Assembly (NCBI GenBank): GCA_027922465.2
Contig: BQMF02000493.1
Coordinates: 62,001-126,000 of the forward strand
Direction of reading: 5' to 3'
Length of the DNA stretch: 64,000 bases
Source: Turritopsis dohrnii
Lineage: Eukaryota > Cnidaria > Hydrozoa > Anthoathecata > Oceaniidae
A program made the position numbers and the translations under genes. Positions 49,401 to 59,992 of this stretch are shown in pieces. Below the pieces are notes generated by a model. The model did no database searches. It had not been told where the DNA came from and worked only from the letters and a program-made list of their open reading frames with translations. Each line of letters starts with the position of its first letter. Position 1 is the stretch's first letter.

Positions 49401-52400
49401 ATCAGGATGTAAAATAAAAATAAATCTTCAACCTGGCTATTAATAATGAATTTTCACCTTTACACTGAAACCACTTCAATGGTTTCAATAGTTTGCTGTT
49501 CGAAGCATAACACATTATCAACTCAAAAAACATCATTGATATATCGATTTTTTCTGGTTGTTACACGTTCATTCAAAAGTTTTTACAAAGCTTTTTAAGA
49601 CAACACTGAGCTAAAACAATTCATTTCCATCATTTAACGTTTTATCTATTGAATCATTTCAAAAGCTAGCAGAAAAAAGCAAAAATCTTCCACTGTCCAT
49701 CTGCACTGACTGAAAAAATGGCGTGCTGTAGACTAGCCTCTATACTTATCTACTTTGGCTAGCCGAAAATTCAATACCGAACCGCGGCTATAAAAGTGAA
49801 CGGAGAAGAAGAAGGAAACTGCCGGTTTTAACATATATTTCGCCCTACGGGGAAATATATAATTACTTTATAACTCACATCAAGTTTGCCATATCAAGCT
49901 ATTCCGTGTGTGTTCAAAGTTATTCAGTTTCTTCTGCAATGTCTTTAATTTATCGTAACGTAGACTGAATCGATCAATTTTATTGCTAAATTATCTAAAT
50001 TATCTCCAACCGTTGCAGTAACGATCAAAATTAAAATCAGTTTAGCAGAAAATGTTAAACTGCAAATTTGTCTTTTTCTATCTTATCAATGGTGCTGCCA
50101 TCAACCATGAGTGTTTATGAAACTACAAAACGAGGGATGCACGAGAAGAGATGATGAACTGAAAGCAATTTGGTTCATCTCTAAGCAACCACCAATCAGA
50201 GATGGGATTAGGGGCAGCAAAATAAAATAATGACTTTTCAAGTGTTCAATAGAACACATTTTATATTTATGCTCTCAATGGCTCAATTCGTTTTTATAAT
50301 ACTTTTCTGCGGTTCATGTTTTGAGTTGCATACGGAATGGCACAACCAACTCTATTATAATCGTCTGGTATGATAATGCATATCGCTTTACGAAAGAGGT
50401 ATATATATATATATATACGTTTTTAATTTAGGTGAAAGAAAACAGTGTTGTTGGTTCCATCGTCGGTAATCTACATATTGTGGATCCCGACAACAAACAT
50501 ACCGTCATACAAAGTCACACGTGCTTCTTGACATGCGTCACGACGAGTATTGTTTGTCCGTTTCAGGTAAAGCCAGTCTGTAGTTACTTTAAAGTAGATT
50601 TTGATGAATGTTCTGATTTGTGCTTTTCGTCAAGTCCATGCTTTTAACCGTAAGTAAGTAAGTAACATTACTGTAACTTGCCCGAAGGCCAGTGTGCAGT
50701 CAGTCGATGGCTTCTAATGGCCTGATACGCTGCTTTTAAAACGCATCGGAGTGGAGTATTGAGATACGACATGACTGGACTCGAACACGGGTCGCACTCA
50801 AAGGTACTAACCACTACACCATTGCTGCACGTTATGATAAGATCCACGTTAGATCAATGGTGGATTCGGATTACTATATGATCCAAAGAAAAATTTCATT
50901 TTTCTTGTGTAGGCAGGTATGGTTTCGTTTTAATATTAATGAGACTTGTCTTATTCATTCAGATCGACAAGCACGATCAAGTTATAGTTGCCAACTCTTC
51001 TGGTTTGAATTATGAAGACAAACAAATGTTTGACGTGACAGTAAGCATAAAGCCTTCGTTCTCTTTGTTGAGATAGAAATTAATTGTTTTTCGTCGAAAG
51101 AAGATCTATCTTTCAAAAAACTCCTATGTTTTGTAAAGAGTTGCAACGCGGTCTGGTGTTGGAATTTGTCAGTAAAGACTTTTCGTAGTTTATGAAAACG
51201 CTGTATTCATCGCTGACTCTCATACAAGATAATGAACTACTAAAAGTGTGTCAAAGGTTTTCTTGTGAGATAATCTCCACGAGGGAGCCAATCAGTTTTT
51301 GACTTGGTTTGAGCGCTTTACCATGTTGTTTACCTATAAGCAGCTGCTCGTTCCCAGATCATTTTTCAATTGTTCTATTTCTACTGACATCAGCAGAGTG
51401 CAACACTCAACTCTACATATAATAGTTCATTATCTTTAAAGGAAATAGACAAAGAAATGTTCGACTCGATGAATTTTGAGTTTATCGAACATCTTACTGT
51501 TTATAAAACCGACTCAACGTTGTCAAGATATTTTATTTCGGTGTGAAGGAGGAATTAAGCATGTCCTCTCACTGCTGTGTTATGTCCTCTTTAGATCGGA
51601 TGCGATGAAGATTTGGATTTCGGGTTTACCATACGGAAGAATTTCACTATGCAAGTATTGAATGTGAACGAAGCACCGCAGAAGATTACCTTGTCTCCAT
51701 CATTGATCGATGAACACAACAAAATTGGAGCAACGGTTGGAGTTATCGAGTTCATTGATCCCGACAACCTGGTCGGTGTTTTAATAACAATTCATCTGAC
51801 CTCTGGTTGGTTAACCCAACAATACATCTTGCCTCGTTTTCAATGTGACTAATCATTACATGTGATGAAAAGTCTTATTAAGAATGACATGAACACAATT
51901 GTTATTCGAATTGAAAGCGAAGTGACGGATGTCATTCATGTAAAGGATCTTGAAATATTTTTCTGTGGCCAACCTCACGTTTCATATTGAACAATTTGAC
52001 ATTTACTTATATTATTTGTTTCATAGAACTCACTCATCGATACAGTGAAGGTTGACTCGTTTAAAGCATTTGGCGCTCCGTTCAAGTTTGTCGCACCCTT
52101 CTCCCTCGTTGCTACAAAAACATTGGATTTCGAAAAGCAATCCCTCTACGTCGTCCAAGTCACTCTGAAAGATAACGGAACGCCCCCACAATCCACCACT
52201 GAAAATATCACTATCCATGTTAGTATTATACTCGTTTAATCAACCTCGTAATATGAAGGGAATGCTCAGAATCTTAGATAAACAAGTCAAACAGTTTCAA
52301 AATTTTTAAATAAAATTTGGCATTTTCTGTCCAATATAGCAATTTTGAAATATGTCTACGTCATCTGTAATTTTTTAGCCTCGTTGCCAAGTTGTTCACT

Positions 52401-55400
52401 AGTCTACCTTTTTTTCGATTAGGTTCACAATCTGAATGATGACCCGATTGACATTATCATTTCACCGACTGCTCTTCAAGAAGACTTGGAACCATCAACC
52501 AACGTGTCTACTGTAAGAACAGTTGACCCTGATGTCGAGCAAAATCATACGTACAGGTTGATCGATGATGCCGGTATGTAAAACATAAAAATTAATCAAA
52601 TGTTATAAGGAAGTTTTTATCGCATAGTGAGTTAAATGATTATACAATCGCAAGTGGCAGGGTCACTTCAATTGAGAGACATATCAAACATCAAAGTTTT
52701 GCAATAATTCGTCATATGTTTACGGATTGTAAAGAACCATGCGTGTTATCTTAAAAATTTGAAATAGCAAAAAGAGATTGAATAACTGCGAATTCGCTGT
52801 TTATTACGAACCGTCTGTATAACAAACATCTCGATTTTTGCGAATCAATCTTCTCACCGATGTTCTCAACCTCGACCTGCGCTTAAGAAATCCTCACAAA
52901 AACGAAATATTTCGTGAATTGTTACATAAAGTTTATTGTACCATTTCCCAATTTCCACTTAAGCTAGAAAAGCTAGTCTTCATATCCTTGATAATGCAAA
53001 TGGTGTTTTGTTTGTGATGTAGTCACCAATTCCTGGAAATGTTTTTAAAATGGATTTGTTTTGTAGGCCTCTTCAAAGTATACAAGGACCAGCTCATCTT
53101 GGATGGTTTTCTGGACTTCGAATCATTCCGAAGTGTTGATATATACATAGAAACAACTGATGATGGAAAGCCACCTTTATCATTCAAGGTACGGTCCTTT
53201 TTTCTGCATGATTTTATATCAAACGTTCGAATTCGCCCAGTAACTGCGTTCTATGTTTTCGAAGTAAGAGTCTTCTCTTTTGTTGACAACATAACAACTT
53301 CATATTCCTGCGCTTTTGAAATGACAAAGTTTTGGAAAGGGTGTGTGGGTACGGTTCAAAGGGTTATAAATATCAAAGGTGTTCCAGTGACCTAGAAAAC
53401 GCTGTGTTTATTACATTAACCATACCAGTAGTGCTCTTTCTCTTTGGATTTTTCTCCTAACTGTGATATCCCAAGCTTCAATTTTATTCTCTCTTCCGAA
53501 TTGTCTAAAAATGTTTGAAACATAAATAACATATAACAGCGATTCTGTGAAGTTAAAGATACACTAGCTTAGTTTTAACCCTTCTTTCACAATTTCCGCT
53601 CTGACTTCTTGTTCTAAATGCGTCGAACTTTGTATACTTTATATTCTATTTTACTTTATTCAATTTTTTATTTTATTTTATGCAAGACAAACATTATAGC
53701 AATTTGTAACAGAAGTTTTATCCTGTAAAAATATTCTCGTAATAAATAAATAAATAGATAACTATTGTTTTCATAGAAAAAAATCACCATTCCTATTCTC
53801 GACAATAATGACAAGCCATCTCGTATTGACGCTACCATCTTTTCTGTCCCCGAAAACACAAACACCGAAGTGAAGATTGCGGACTTACATGTAATCGACG
53901 ATGACAAAAGTCAGACGCATGCGTGTGAATGCATCAGCTTCAAGAAAGATATTTTCCGATTTGTCACTGAAACTAATGGAAACATATCTGTCTTTTTACG
54001 GGCTGATAATTATTCGATCGATTACGAGACTGAATCGAAATTGTACCGTAAGTATTCTATTTTGATCATCTGCTTTTTGTCTTACCATAACCATTTTGAA
54101 TTACGCCGTGAATGTCTCAGCCTCGTTTTCAAGTAATGGGTACGAGGCTGCGGTGACGTAATTGGTCAGGTCATGAGGGAACGTATAGATGTTTCTCTTC
54201 CTCGTAGAGAAGCGGCTGCTTTTTATATACATCAGTTAAACCTAAGAGCACTCAAAGCTTCGTTTCTAGGATAATAATAATAATAATAATATATACTTTC
54301 TTTGTGAAAATCTCTTAAAAAGCAAAACTTTTTTTATGACGTTCTCTTCTATATTGAAAACGAGACTGGCCGTCATCATGTCATTTATGGGAGCGTCCAT
54401 TAAAAGAAAACTGAAAAACCGGGTTCTATATACATGTAGGTTTATCAATTGTTTCGAATGTCTTTTAGTTGAAATTCGATGTTCTGACAATGGAAAGCCG
54501 AAGCTGTGGGTTGAAGCGCCATTTTATATCCCTGTACTTGACGTTAATGAAGCAGCCACAAGCATTTCCATCAACAAATCATCGACGGTATATTTGCCTG
54601 AGAATGCCATACCCGGTGAAGTTATTGGCAGTCTCGATTGTTCAGATCCTGACCAGGGTCAAATATTCACATATGAAGTTCTTGGAGAAGCCAAAAAGTC
54701 TTTTAATGTAAATATTAGATTTTCTTCTCGAATTATCTTGAACTGAGTTCATATATATAAGCAAATTCATAATTTTTCTTTTTCTTCTCTCGATTACTTT
54801 TTTCGCGGTTGTTTTTTCAGTTAATTTTCTGGATTATGTTTCTGCATTACTTCTCAACATGATATCTACGTATTATGAGCTTCCACTTAATTCAAACGGT
54901 CTCTTTACTCATAAAGACAGTTATACCATGCCATTTAAGTGATAATGCACAGACAAACCCATATCATACATATTTCTAATCCTTTACTAATAAACCTTTC
55001 CCAAATTACACTATGACCTTATCTAATCTTCATTGCTCTCGTTTATTCAGCTGCGATAAATTTTTACCAAGTATTGCGTTAATGAAACTTACATAGCTAT
55101 ATACCAGGAAGAATAATAATCGTATTTTCTTCTTGATATAGGTAACAGCCAGTGAACTCATTGTCAAGAACCTAACCGATTTCAATTACGAGGCTCCACC
55201 AGGCGTCAACAAATACAGCATAAGTATCAAGGTAACGGACAACGCTCAACCACCGTTATCATACACTGGCAACATCTCCATCGTTGCGACGGATGTGAAC
55301 GAGCCACCAAGTAATGTGAGTTTTATCCACGGCTCACTGGATGTGGATGAAACCACTGCACCCAATTCAATTCTGGGGCAGTTGTGGGCGGAAAATCCAG

Positions 55401-57205
55401 AAGGATTCCGACAAGTGATCACGTACAAACTTCTGAACTACAAGAAAATGTTTAGTATAGTCACTGCGCATACTCCGTCTTCGACGACATATATAACGTT
55501 AATTGACGAACTGCATTATGATGTTCAATCCAGTTACAGCGTATCGATCGAAGCTGAAGATAACGGCAAACCACCGCTATCGGTATTAGGTGTTGTCACT
55601 TTTAATGTCAAGAAATCTACACCGTGCGTCGATCACAATGTCAAATGCCAACAGAATGCTGTCTGTGAACGGGTCAACAAGACTCGTGGAGAATGTGTAT
55701 GTTCAGATGGATTCGAGTTAAAAGATGGTCGTTGTGTGGAAATTGACGATTGTAAATCATGCAGCTACTGTGAATCCGAACGACAAACGAAATGCGAAAA
55801 GTCGTTAGTTGACGGATGTTCGCCGTGTCAAAACAACGGTACGTGTAACGATCTCCACTTGAATTACACGTGTCAATGTTTGCCTGGTTTTGATGGACAC
55901 GACTGTTCAACGAACATTGACGACTGTTCTCCGAATCCTTGCCATAATTCCACTTGCAACGACCTCATCAACGATTATACATGCACGTGTGACCACGGTT
56001 TCTACGGTCCAAACTGTTCGATGGAAGTGGACGAATGTACCAGCAATCCCTGCTTTCGTTCCAAAAAATGTATCGACTTACGAAACGGTTACAGGTGCGA
56101 ATGCTTGCCTGGTTTTAGCGGCTCATCGTGTGAGAGAAGAATCAGCGATTGCACGAACGCGAAACGATGTCAGGAAAATCATATTTGTGCTCCTGGCGAC
56201 TTGAAAAGAAGCAACAAAGCTAGACCTCTTTGTGTACCGAATGAGCACGTGGCTACTTTGTATTTCCCAGCAAACTTTGCACAATTAGAAGAGAATTCTG
56301 GCGCCCTATGGAAGCTGCAGTTCCAATGGTTTTTGATGGGGAATGTTAGCGTTCCCTTGTCATGGATTTCGGATGAGGAAAAATTGTCCTTTAAACTTGT
56401 CCAGTTAACCGATGTAGTTATCCTTTCGTACAAACAAGCACAGAAAAATAATACAGACTCGGCTGTAGGCTACAATAATGTCATTGGAAACAAGGCTGGA
56501 CAACAGACGGAAGTTCGATTTTTTGGCGCCTACAACGACGTTACGCTTGCAAGAAATGCCTTATTGTATTCAATGAATGAGAGTTGTCAGGAGCTTTTTA
56601 CCGATTGCACGATCAGAAACCACCTGTTCGCTTGTAAAGTGTGCAGCGTTGTTGGTGGCTATCTAAAAGGCAGCACTCTGAAGCCACCCGTGTTGAAATA
56701 CACCAACGATGAAGAGGAAGAATCACCGCTCATGACGATTTTACCATATGCGGCTGGTGGTTTGGGGCTATTACTTCTAATCATTCTGATTACCCTTGTC
56801 TACCGAAGCCGACGTAATGCTCGCAAGCGTCAAGACGATAAAAATGGTAGATGTCATGCCGATGATAGCGGTGTTATGAACCTCGACATGATGACCCGAC
56901 GGTCACAATCGATGCTTAACCACGACTTAAATAATTTCGACGGACTTTCGAATCCCATGTACGGCGTGGACGAGGACGAGGTTGAAGATAAAGAATTCGA
57001 TAATCCGTTATACGAAGCTTGTAAAGCCGATGAAGTGTTTGGTGAATCCACTAAGGGCAAGAAGAAGCCGACTACATTTGAAAATCCCCTCTATGGCGTC
57101 ACCGGTGTACACACCACTGAGACTAACTTTGGGGAAAATTCTCATGGAATAATCAACCCCTTTTTTGTCGATGTTGGTCTAAAGAGTGACGACACAGATT
57201 GTTGA
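31917..57205 (+). CDS. Constant region of giant TSP1-EGF-CCP-cadherin-EGF transmembrane receptor (33 exons)
   Basis: Exons: 31917-32146, 32899-33026, 33402-33624, 33756-34039, 34373-34492, 35202-35349, 35435-35652, 35798-35991, 36112-36220, 36431-36580, 36707-37129, 37426-38748, 38920-39069, 39200-39619, 39870-40823, 41044-41206, 41523-41744, 41985-42598, 42674-42941, 43292-43559, 44133-44316, 45147-45711, 46171-46378, 46560-46779, 50432-50566, 50963-51040, 51595-51771, 52027-52218, 52423-52573, 53067-53188, 53777-54047, 54469-54707, 55142-57205. The sum (11,215 bases plus two carried from a first exon) is divisible by three and no stop interrupts it. Donors at 39070 (GTCCAA) and 51772 (GTCGGT) are weak but phase-consistent. 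Domains by residue: six TSP1 (1-329), EGF-like (330-378), sushi (379-451), about 26 cadherin repeats (452-3210), four to five EGF-like (3211-3388), unrecognised region (3388-3580), membrane helix (3584-3607), tail to 3738. It is a plasma-membrane adhesion or recognition receptor by architecture. There is no own ATG with signal peptide; exon 1 needs an upstream exon. Confidence 0.88.
35202..35652 (+). other. Constant-region block: EGF-like and sushi/CCP modules (exons 6-7)
   Basis: Exon 6 encodes CGKKNGGCEQSCLSGVCGCH and continues AGFIRKNTTHC, an EGF-like fold related to those in LDL-receptor-type proteins. Exon 7 encodes a sushi-like module with four cysteines (VSMQCPGDSTLF, VRCQLACPLGYTLKGSNSIS, CQTTGTW). 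Together they bridge the TSP1 block to the cadherins. Confidence 0.7.
44655..44968 (+). mobile_element. tRNA-derived SINE (family 2), copy 1, in an intron
   Basis: The head reads TGGTAGCCTTGTAGTAGAGT (A box) and CGGGTTCAATCCCTGACCG (B box), followed by a unique body (CAGTGTGAATAATTACTCTC) and an AAATAAAT tail. It lies in sense orientation in the intron between exons 21 and 22. A shorter copy is at 46826-47040. Confidence 0.8.
46826..47040 (+). mobile_element. tRNA-derived SINE (family 2), copy 2, in an intron
   Basis: It shares GGTTCAATCCC, CAGTGTGAATCACTCCTCTC, CTCAGCAAGAGAGTAG and GTGGTTGTCTAG with copy 1. The head and a middle segment are deleted. It lies in the large intron after exon 24. 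Confidence 0.78.
47246..47572. mobile_element. Harbinger-type MITE with TTA target duplication
   Basis: Ends GGGGTAGGTTACACGTA and CTACGTGTAACCGACCCC are inverted with one mismatch. Both sides carry TTA (47243-47245 and 47573-47575), the target preference of PIF/Harbinger elements. Inside is a palindrome around 47346-47400 with repeated GGGGTGAAATAAGCCC. No coding sequence. Confidence 0.85.
48040..48880 (+). repeat. Long dispersed repeat B, copy in intron 24
   Basis: It begins ATTACGGTAGCAGCGAAAGC, then AAAACACCCTTGGATTCC, a CTA/CTC run and GGCCGAAACGGCAG; it extends to CTACCGTTTTGCGCCATCTG. An inverted, diverged copy is at 58065-59300. No coding frame was found in it. It lies in a 3.65-kb intron, the largest in the constant region. 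Confidence 0.75.
50652..50830 (-). mobile_element. tRNA-derived SINE (family 1), copy 2, in an intron
   Basis: It matches 4738-5000: GTAAGTAAGTAAG tail on the left, CCAGTGTGCAGTCAGTCGAT body, and a tRNA-like head on the minus strand (GTAGTGGTTAGTACC, GTGTTCGAGTCCAG). It is shorter than copy 1 and inserted just after exon 25. Confidence 0.75.
55618..57205 (+). other. Constant-region block: EGF modules, juxtamembrane region, membrane helix and NPxY tail (exon 33)
   Basis: The EGF block includes CQNNGTCNDLHLNYTCQC, CHNSTCNDLINDYTCTC and CFRSKKCIDLRNGYRCEC with following G-F-x-G-x-x-C, plus one or two degenerate modules. Two of them carry a D-D-C / D-E-C calcium-binding start. Next is about 190 residues that I do not recognise, with three cysteines near its end. 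The helix (about 56738-56806) is followed by YRSRRNARKR. The tail has NPMY (56951-56962), NPLY (57002-57013), NPLY (57083-57094) and NPFF (57155-57166) in an acidic context. NPxY motifs bind PTB-domain adaptors and direct endocytosis in integrins and LDL-receptor relatives; the role here is inferred. Confidence 0.85.
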
Positions 57206-58064
57206 CCGTCACAGGTTTAATTGACTTTCGAGTTTTGACCTTTTAGTTTTAGAACATTAGATTTTTTCCCCCACACTCCCTTAAAAAATAAGTATTGGAT
57301 GTTTTTCTTACTTATGGCGTCATAATTTCTCAACGGATAAACCCTCCTATTCTAACGCCTTGGGGATATAGTTCATTCAAAAGCTTTATCCTAAAGTAAA
57401 CGACTTTAAAATATTTTAAGAAAGAATTTATTAGGATATAGAATGACGTCGTAGCCTTTATGCTACAACAGTTGTAATTATTGTTTTCTAAGATTTTTGT
57501 TGTATGAATATTCTGGTGATACAAATGTAGATAACTTATAATTGGAAAATATTTCTTACGCTTTAATGTTTTCTCGACCATTCCCAATCACAATTTCGTG
57601 TATCAGATGCAATTGAAACTTTTCAAAATGTGGTCCTCAAATTCAAAATCAGCAATTTGTGCCGTGTGGGAAAGTCGTCAGGAGAACTGGTTCCAATTAT
57701 GTGTTAGCCAATGAAACTTTATGTTTGAATCTAGTTAAGCCCTCGGGTCTACGTTTTCAAAACCTCGGACCCAATACATAAATATGATGTTGAATCCATA
57801 ACCAAGCCCACACAAAAACGCCTTTGAAACGTCTATAAATTACCATATTGCTGTCTAGAAGACGTCCAGAAAAGTTATGTATAGTCCAAAAACGTCTAAT
57901 TTTGGACGCCTACACGTTTTTAAGCAACGCGTTTATAAGCAACCCTAGTAACTTTTCTCAAAAATTTAAGCAACTGTACTATCATCAGAATCTTAGATAA
58001 ATTAGCAACATGCAATTTTGAAATGATACAGCTTTAGCTACAGCACATTTCTTATAAACAAATG

Positions 58065-59300
58065 TTTAACAAGAGCCAGATGGCGCAAAACGGTAGCAGC
58101 AAGCAGCATACTTTCGAAAGCACGACCAAAAATTGCCATAAAAAAATAGTTAGTGTAAAGAGGTCTTATCGAATGTAAATGGGGTCTTATTAAGAAACGC
58201 CACCAGCAAATAATTTTCAAGACAAAGAAATGTACATACCGTAATGCATCGATTAAACGCCCCCCTTCTTTTAAACGCCCCCCTCGAATAGACGCCCCCC
58301 CTTTTCAGGAGATTTTTAAATAAACGCCCCCTCTATTAGACGCCCCCCTCGAATAGACGCCCCCCTCTAGAGAGGGGCGTTTATTAGAGACATACTAATT
58401 AAGGCATGTAGAACTACTACATTGCATTGTTTCAGCCTCAATGTTTTCATTTTGTATAAAAATATGGAAATTTGCGATAGACGCCTTTCTTTTTAAATTT
58501 TAAACTAACAGTTGGAAACTTTGTCTTTATTGACGAAGATCTTGAAGTTTAATTTTGTATATTTTTTATCGATGTTTATATTTAGTTTATATTTACGAAA
58601 AAGAAGAGTTTTACAAAAATTCAATAGACGCCCCCCTCTTTTAAACGCCCCCCTCGAATAGACGCCCCCCTAAAAATTCAAAAAATTTAATAAACGCCCC
58701 GGGCGTCTAATCGAAGCATTACGGTACATGAGTCGAATTTTTTCAAGAAAAAAAATTATAAGAACTTATGTGTAAAAAAACGCGTCTGCTTCGAAAAAAA
58801 TTAAAAACAATAACAAAGATTCCATGGACTCAAGAAACCTTCCCAAAAACTGTGATCTTTGAAATATTTAATGCAAAATGACGGTTTAGATAGCTGACAA
58901 ACTTTAGATGTAATTAAAAAGTTCGTTAAGGTTGAACAACCGACAATAAAATCGTACCTTACATCCAAATGTTAAGCATTTTTAGTAAAAAAGTAACTAC
59001 TTACTACTTTTAACTTAAAGCCTTACTACCAAAATATCTCTTTCTTCATGTATTATTAAGCGATGAAATATTAGAAAAATTTATTTTAGAATGTTTGCTG
59101 GATATAACCTTCGAATACTTTTAGACTGCGTTCCTTTGTGAGATTTCATATTATTTTCTGAACGAAATCTGATCGACTGTTAACCGTAGGCTAAAAACTG
59201 CCGTTTCGGCCGGAGGAGCAGTAGGAGGAGGAGGAGTAGTAGTAGGAGTCCAAGGGTGTTTTAATACGGTATTCGCTTACGCTGCTACCGTAATAAAGAT
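58065..59300 (-). repeat. Long dispersed repeat B, inverted copy split by a MITE
   Basis: Reverse complement of 48040-48880, diverged: GCCAGATGGCGCAAAACGGT on the left, and AAACTGCCGTTTCGGCCGGA, a GTAGGAGGA run, AGGGTGTTTTAATACGGTAT and GCTGCTACCGTAAT on the right. The MITE at 58239-58724 interrupts it. Confidence 0.75.
58239..58724. mobile_element. CGCCCC-rich MITE with TA target duplication
   Basis: Ends CCGTAATGCATCGATTAAAC and its near-complement (TCTAATCGAAGCATTACGG) are flanked by TA on both sides (58237-58238, 58725-58726), as for Tc1/mariner-type elements. Subterminal arrays of AAACGCCCC / GACGCCCCCC repeat about ten times at the left and several times at the right. The middle is AT-rich with no coding frame. 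Confidence 0.85.
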
Positions 59301-59731
59301 ATCTAAAGACCTTTTTAGTAATGCGTCTTAGGGGCTGTTCATATAGAAGAACTGGCCCGGTCAGCCGGGGCTAGCTCACTTAGCAGAGATTTCACTGTCA
59401 TTAAGAAATCTTTATAAAAATAAATTGTGTTCATATGAAAAGCGGGTTAGCTCACTTAAGTGTGATCTCGTTTCATTTGACCGGGATCTCACCTAAAGGG
59501 GCACCCCCTTATTTATCTCGAAATTGTCTCGTCACAAACTTTTTCCTGCACAAATTCGAGGTGCGGATACATACCACAGCATCTGGGGCATGAGCCGTGG
59601 TAGTAACAACAGTCTGAAATACCAATTCTTGTACCAAGGGCCGAAATATGCCAAAGTGATTATTATTTGGTGTGTGTGTGCTTACTCGATTATTAAAAAA
59701 GTTTTAATTTTTTTATAATTGTAAAATGATA

Positions 59732-59754
59732 GGGGGGGGGGGGGGGGGGGGGGG
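59732..59754 (+). repeat. 23-base guanine homopolymer
   Basis: An uninterrupted run of G, with a second G9-10 run about 15 bases further on. It could form a G-quadruplex. The exact length is likely to be unreliable in any assembly. Confidence 0.85.
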
Positions 59755-59992
59755 AGGGACAATTTTCCGGGGGGGGGGCAATTTGCCTTGTTCCGAAAAA
59801 ACTACCCAAATGTTAAAGCACTTCTAAATCAAAACATTCGATATCCATACAAAACATTCGATTAAGAAATAATTCGAATCTCTTTGTTATCGTTGTTTTG
59901 CTATGCATTGTCTTCAACAAAACAAAGTCTATTTCACACACACACGAAAACAGTAAAAAGGCGTAGACAAAGTTTGAACAAAAGATTTAATA

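Larger units (their letters stand above)
46780..50431 (+). other. Repeat-filled intron 24 of the receptor gene
   Basis: It is far longer than its neighbours (75 to about 1,850 bases) and is filled by a SINE, a Harbinger-type MITE and a repeat-B copy, plus AT-rich filler and a (TA)n run at 50401-50416. Exons on both sides are in phase 0, so I see no missing exon, though a small in-frame cassette cannot be excluded. Confidence 0.65.
35798..55617 (+). other. Constant-region block: about 26 cadherin repeats (exons 8-33)
   Basis: I count 25 inter-repeat linkers of the DVNExP / DLNDxP type, from SDVNEKPTD (36.2 kb) to TDVNEPPSN (55.3 kb), so about 26 repeats. Each has the usual signatures: an early E-N, a DxD or DPDN, LDYE or NYE, and TDDGxPP / DNGxP, which are calcium ligands in cadherins. 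Some linkers are degenerate (VENRNDAP, VINSNDPP, VLDVNEAATS). Introns fall at irregular positions in phases 0, 1 and 2. The size resembles Fat, Dachsous or cadherin-23-like giants, though the flanking modules differ from these. Confidence 0.88.
57206..59992. other. Intergenic region between the receptor and homeobox genes
   Basis: No gene is supported. It should include the receptor's 3' UTR at the left. Most of 58065-59300 is the inverted repeat-B copy with a nested MITE. A 23-G run follows at 59732-59754. I did not find a canonical AATAAA close to the receptor stop codon. Confidence 0.6.

Noticed and set aside
55890..56204. Overlapping 104-codon open frame in another frame
   Set aside because: Shadow of the EGF-coding exon 33; cysteine pattern is only meaningful in the main frame.
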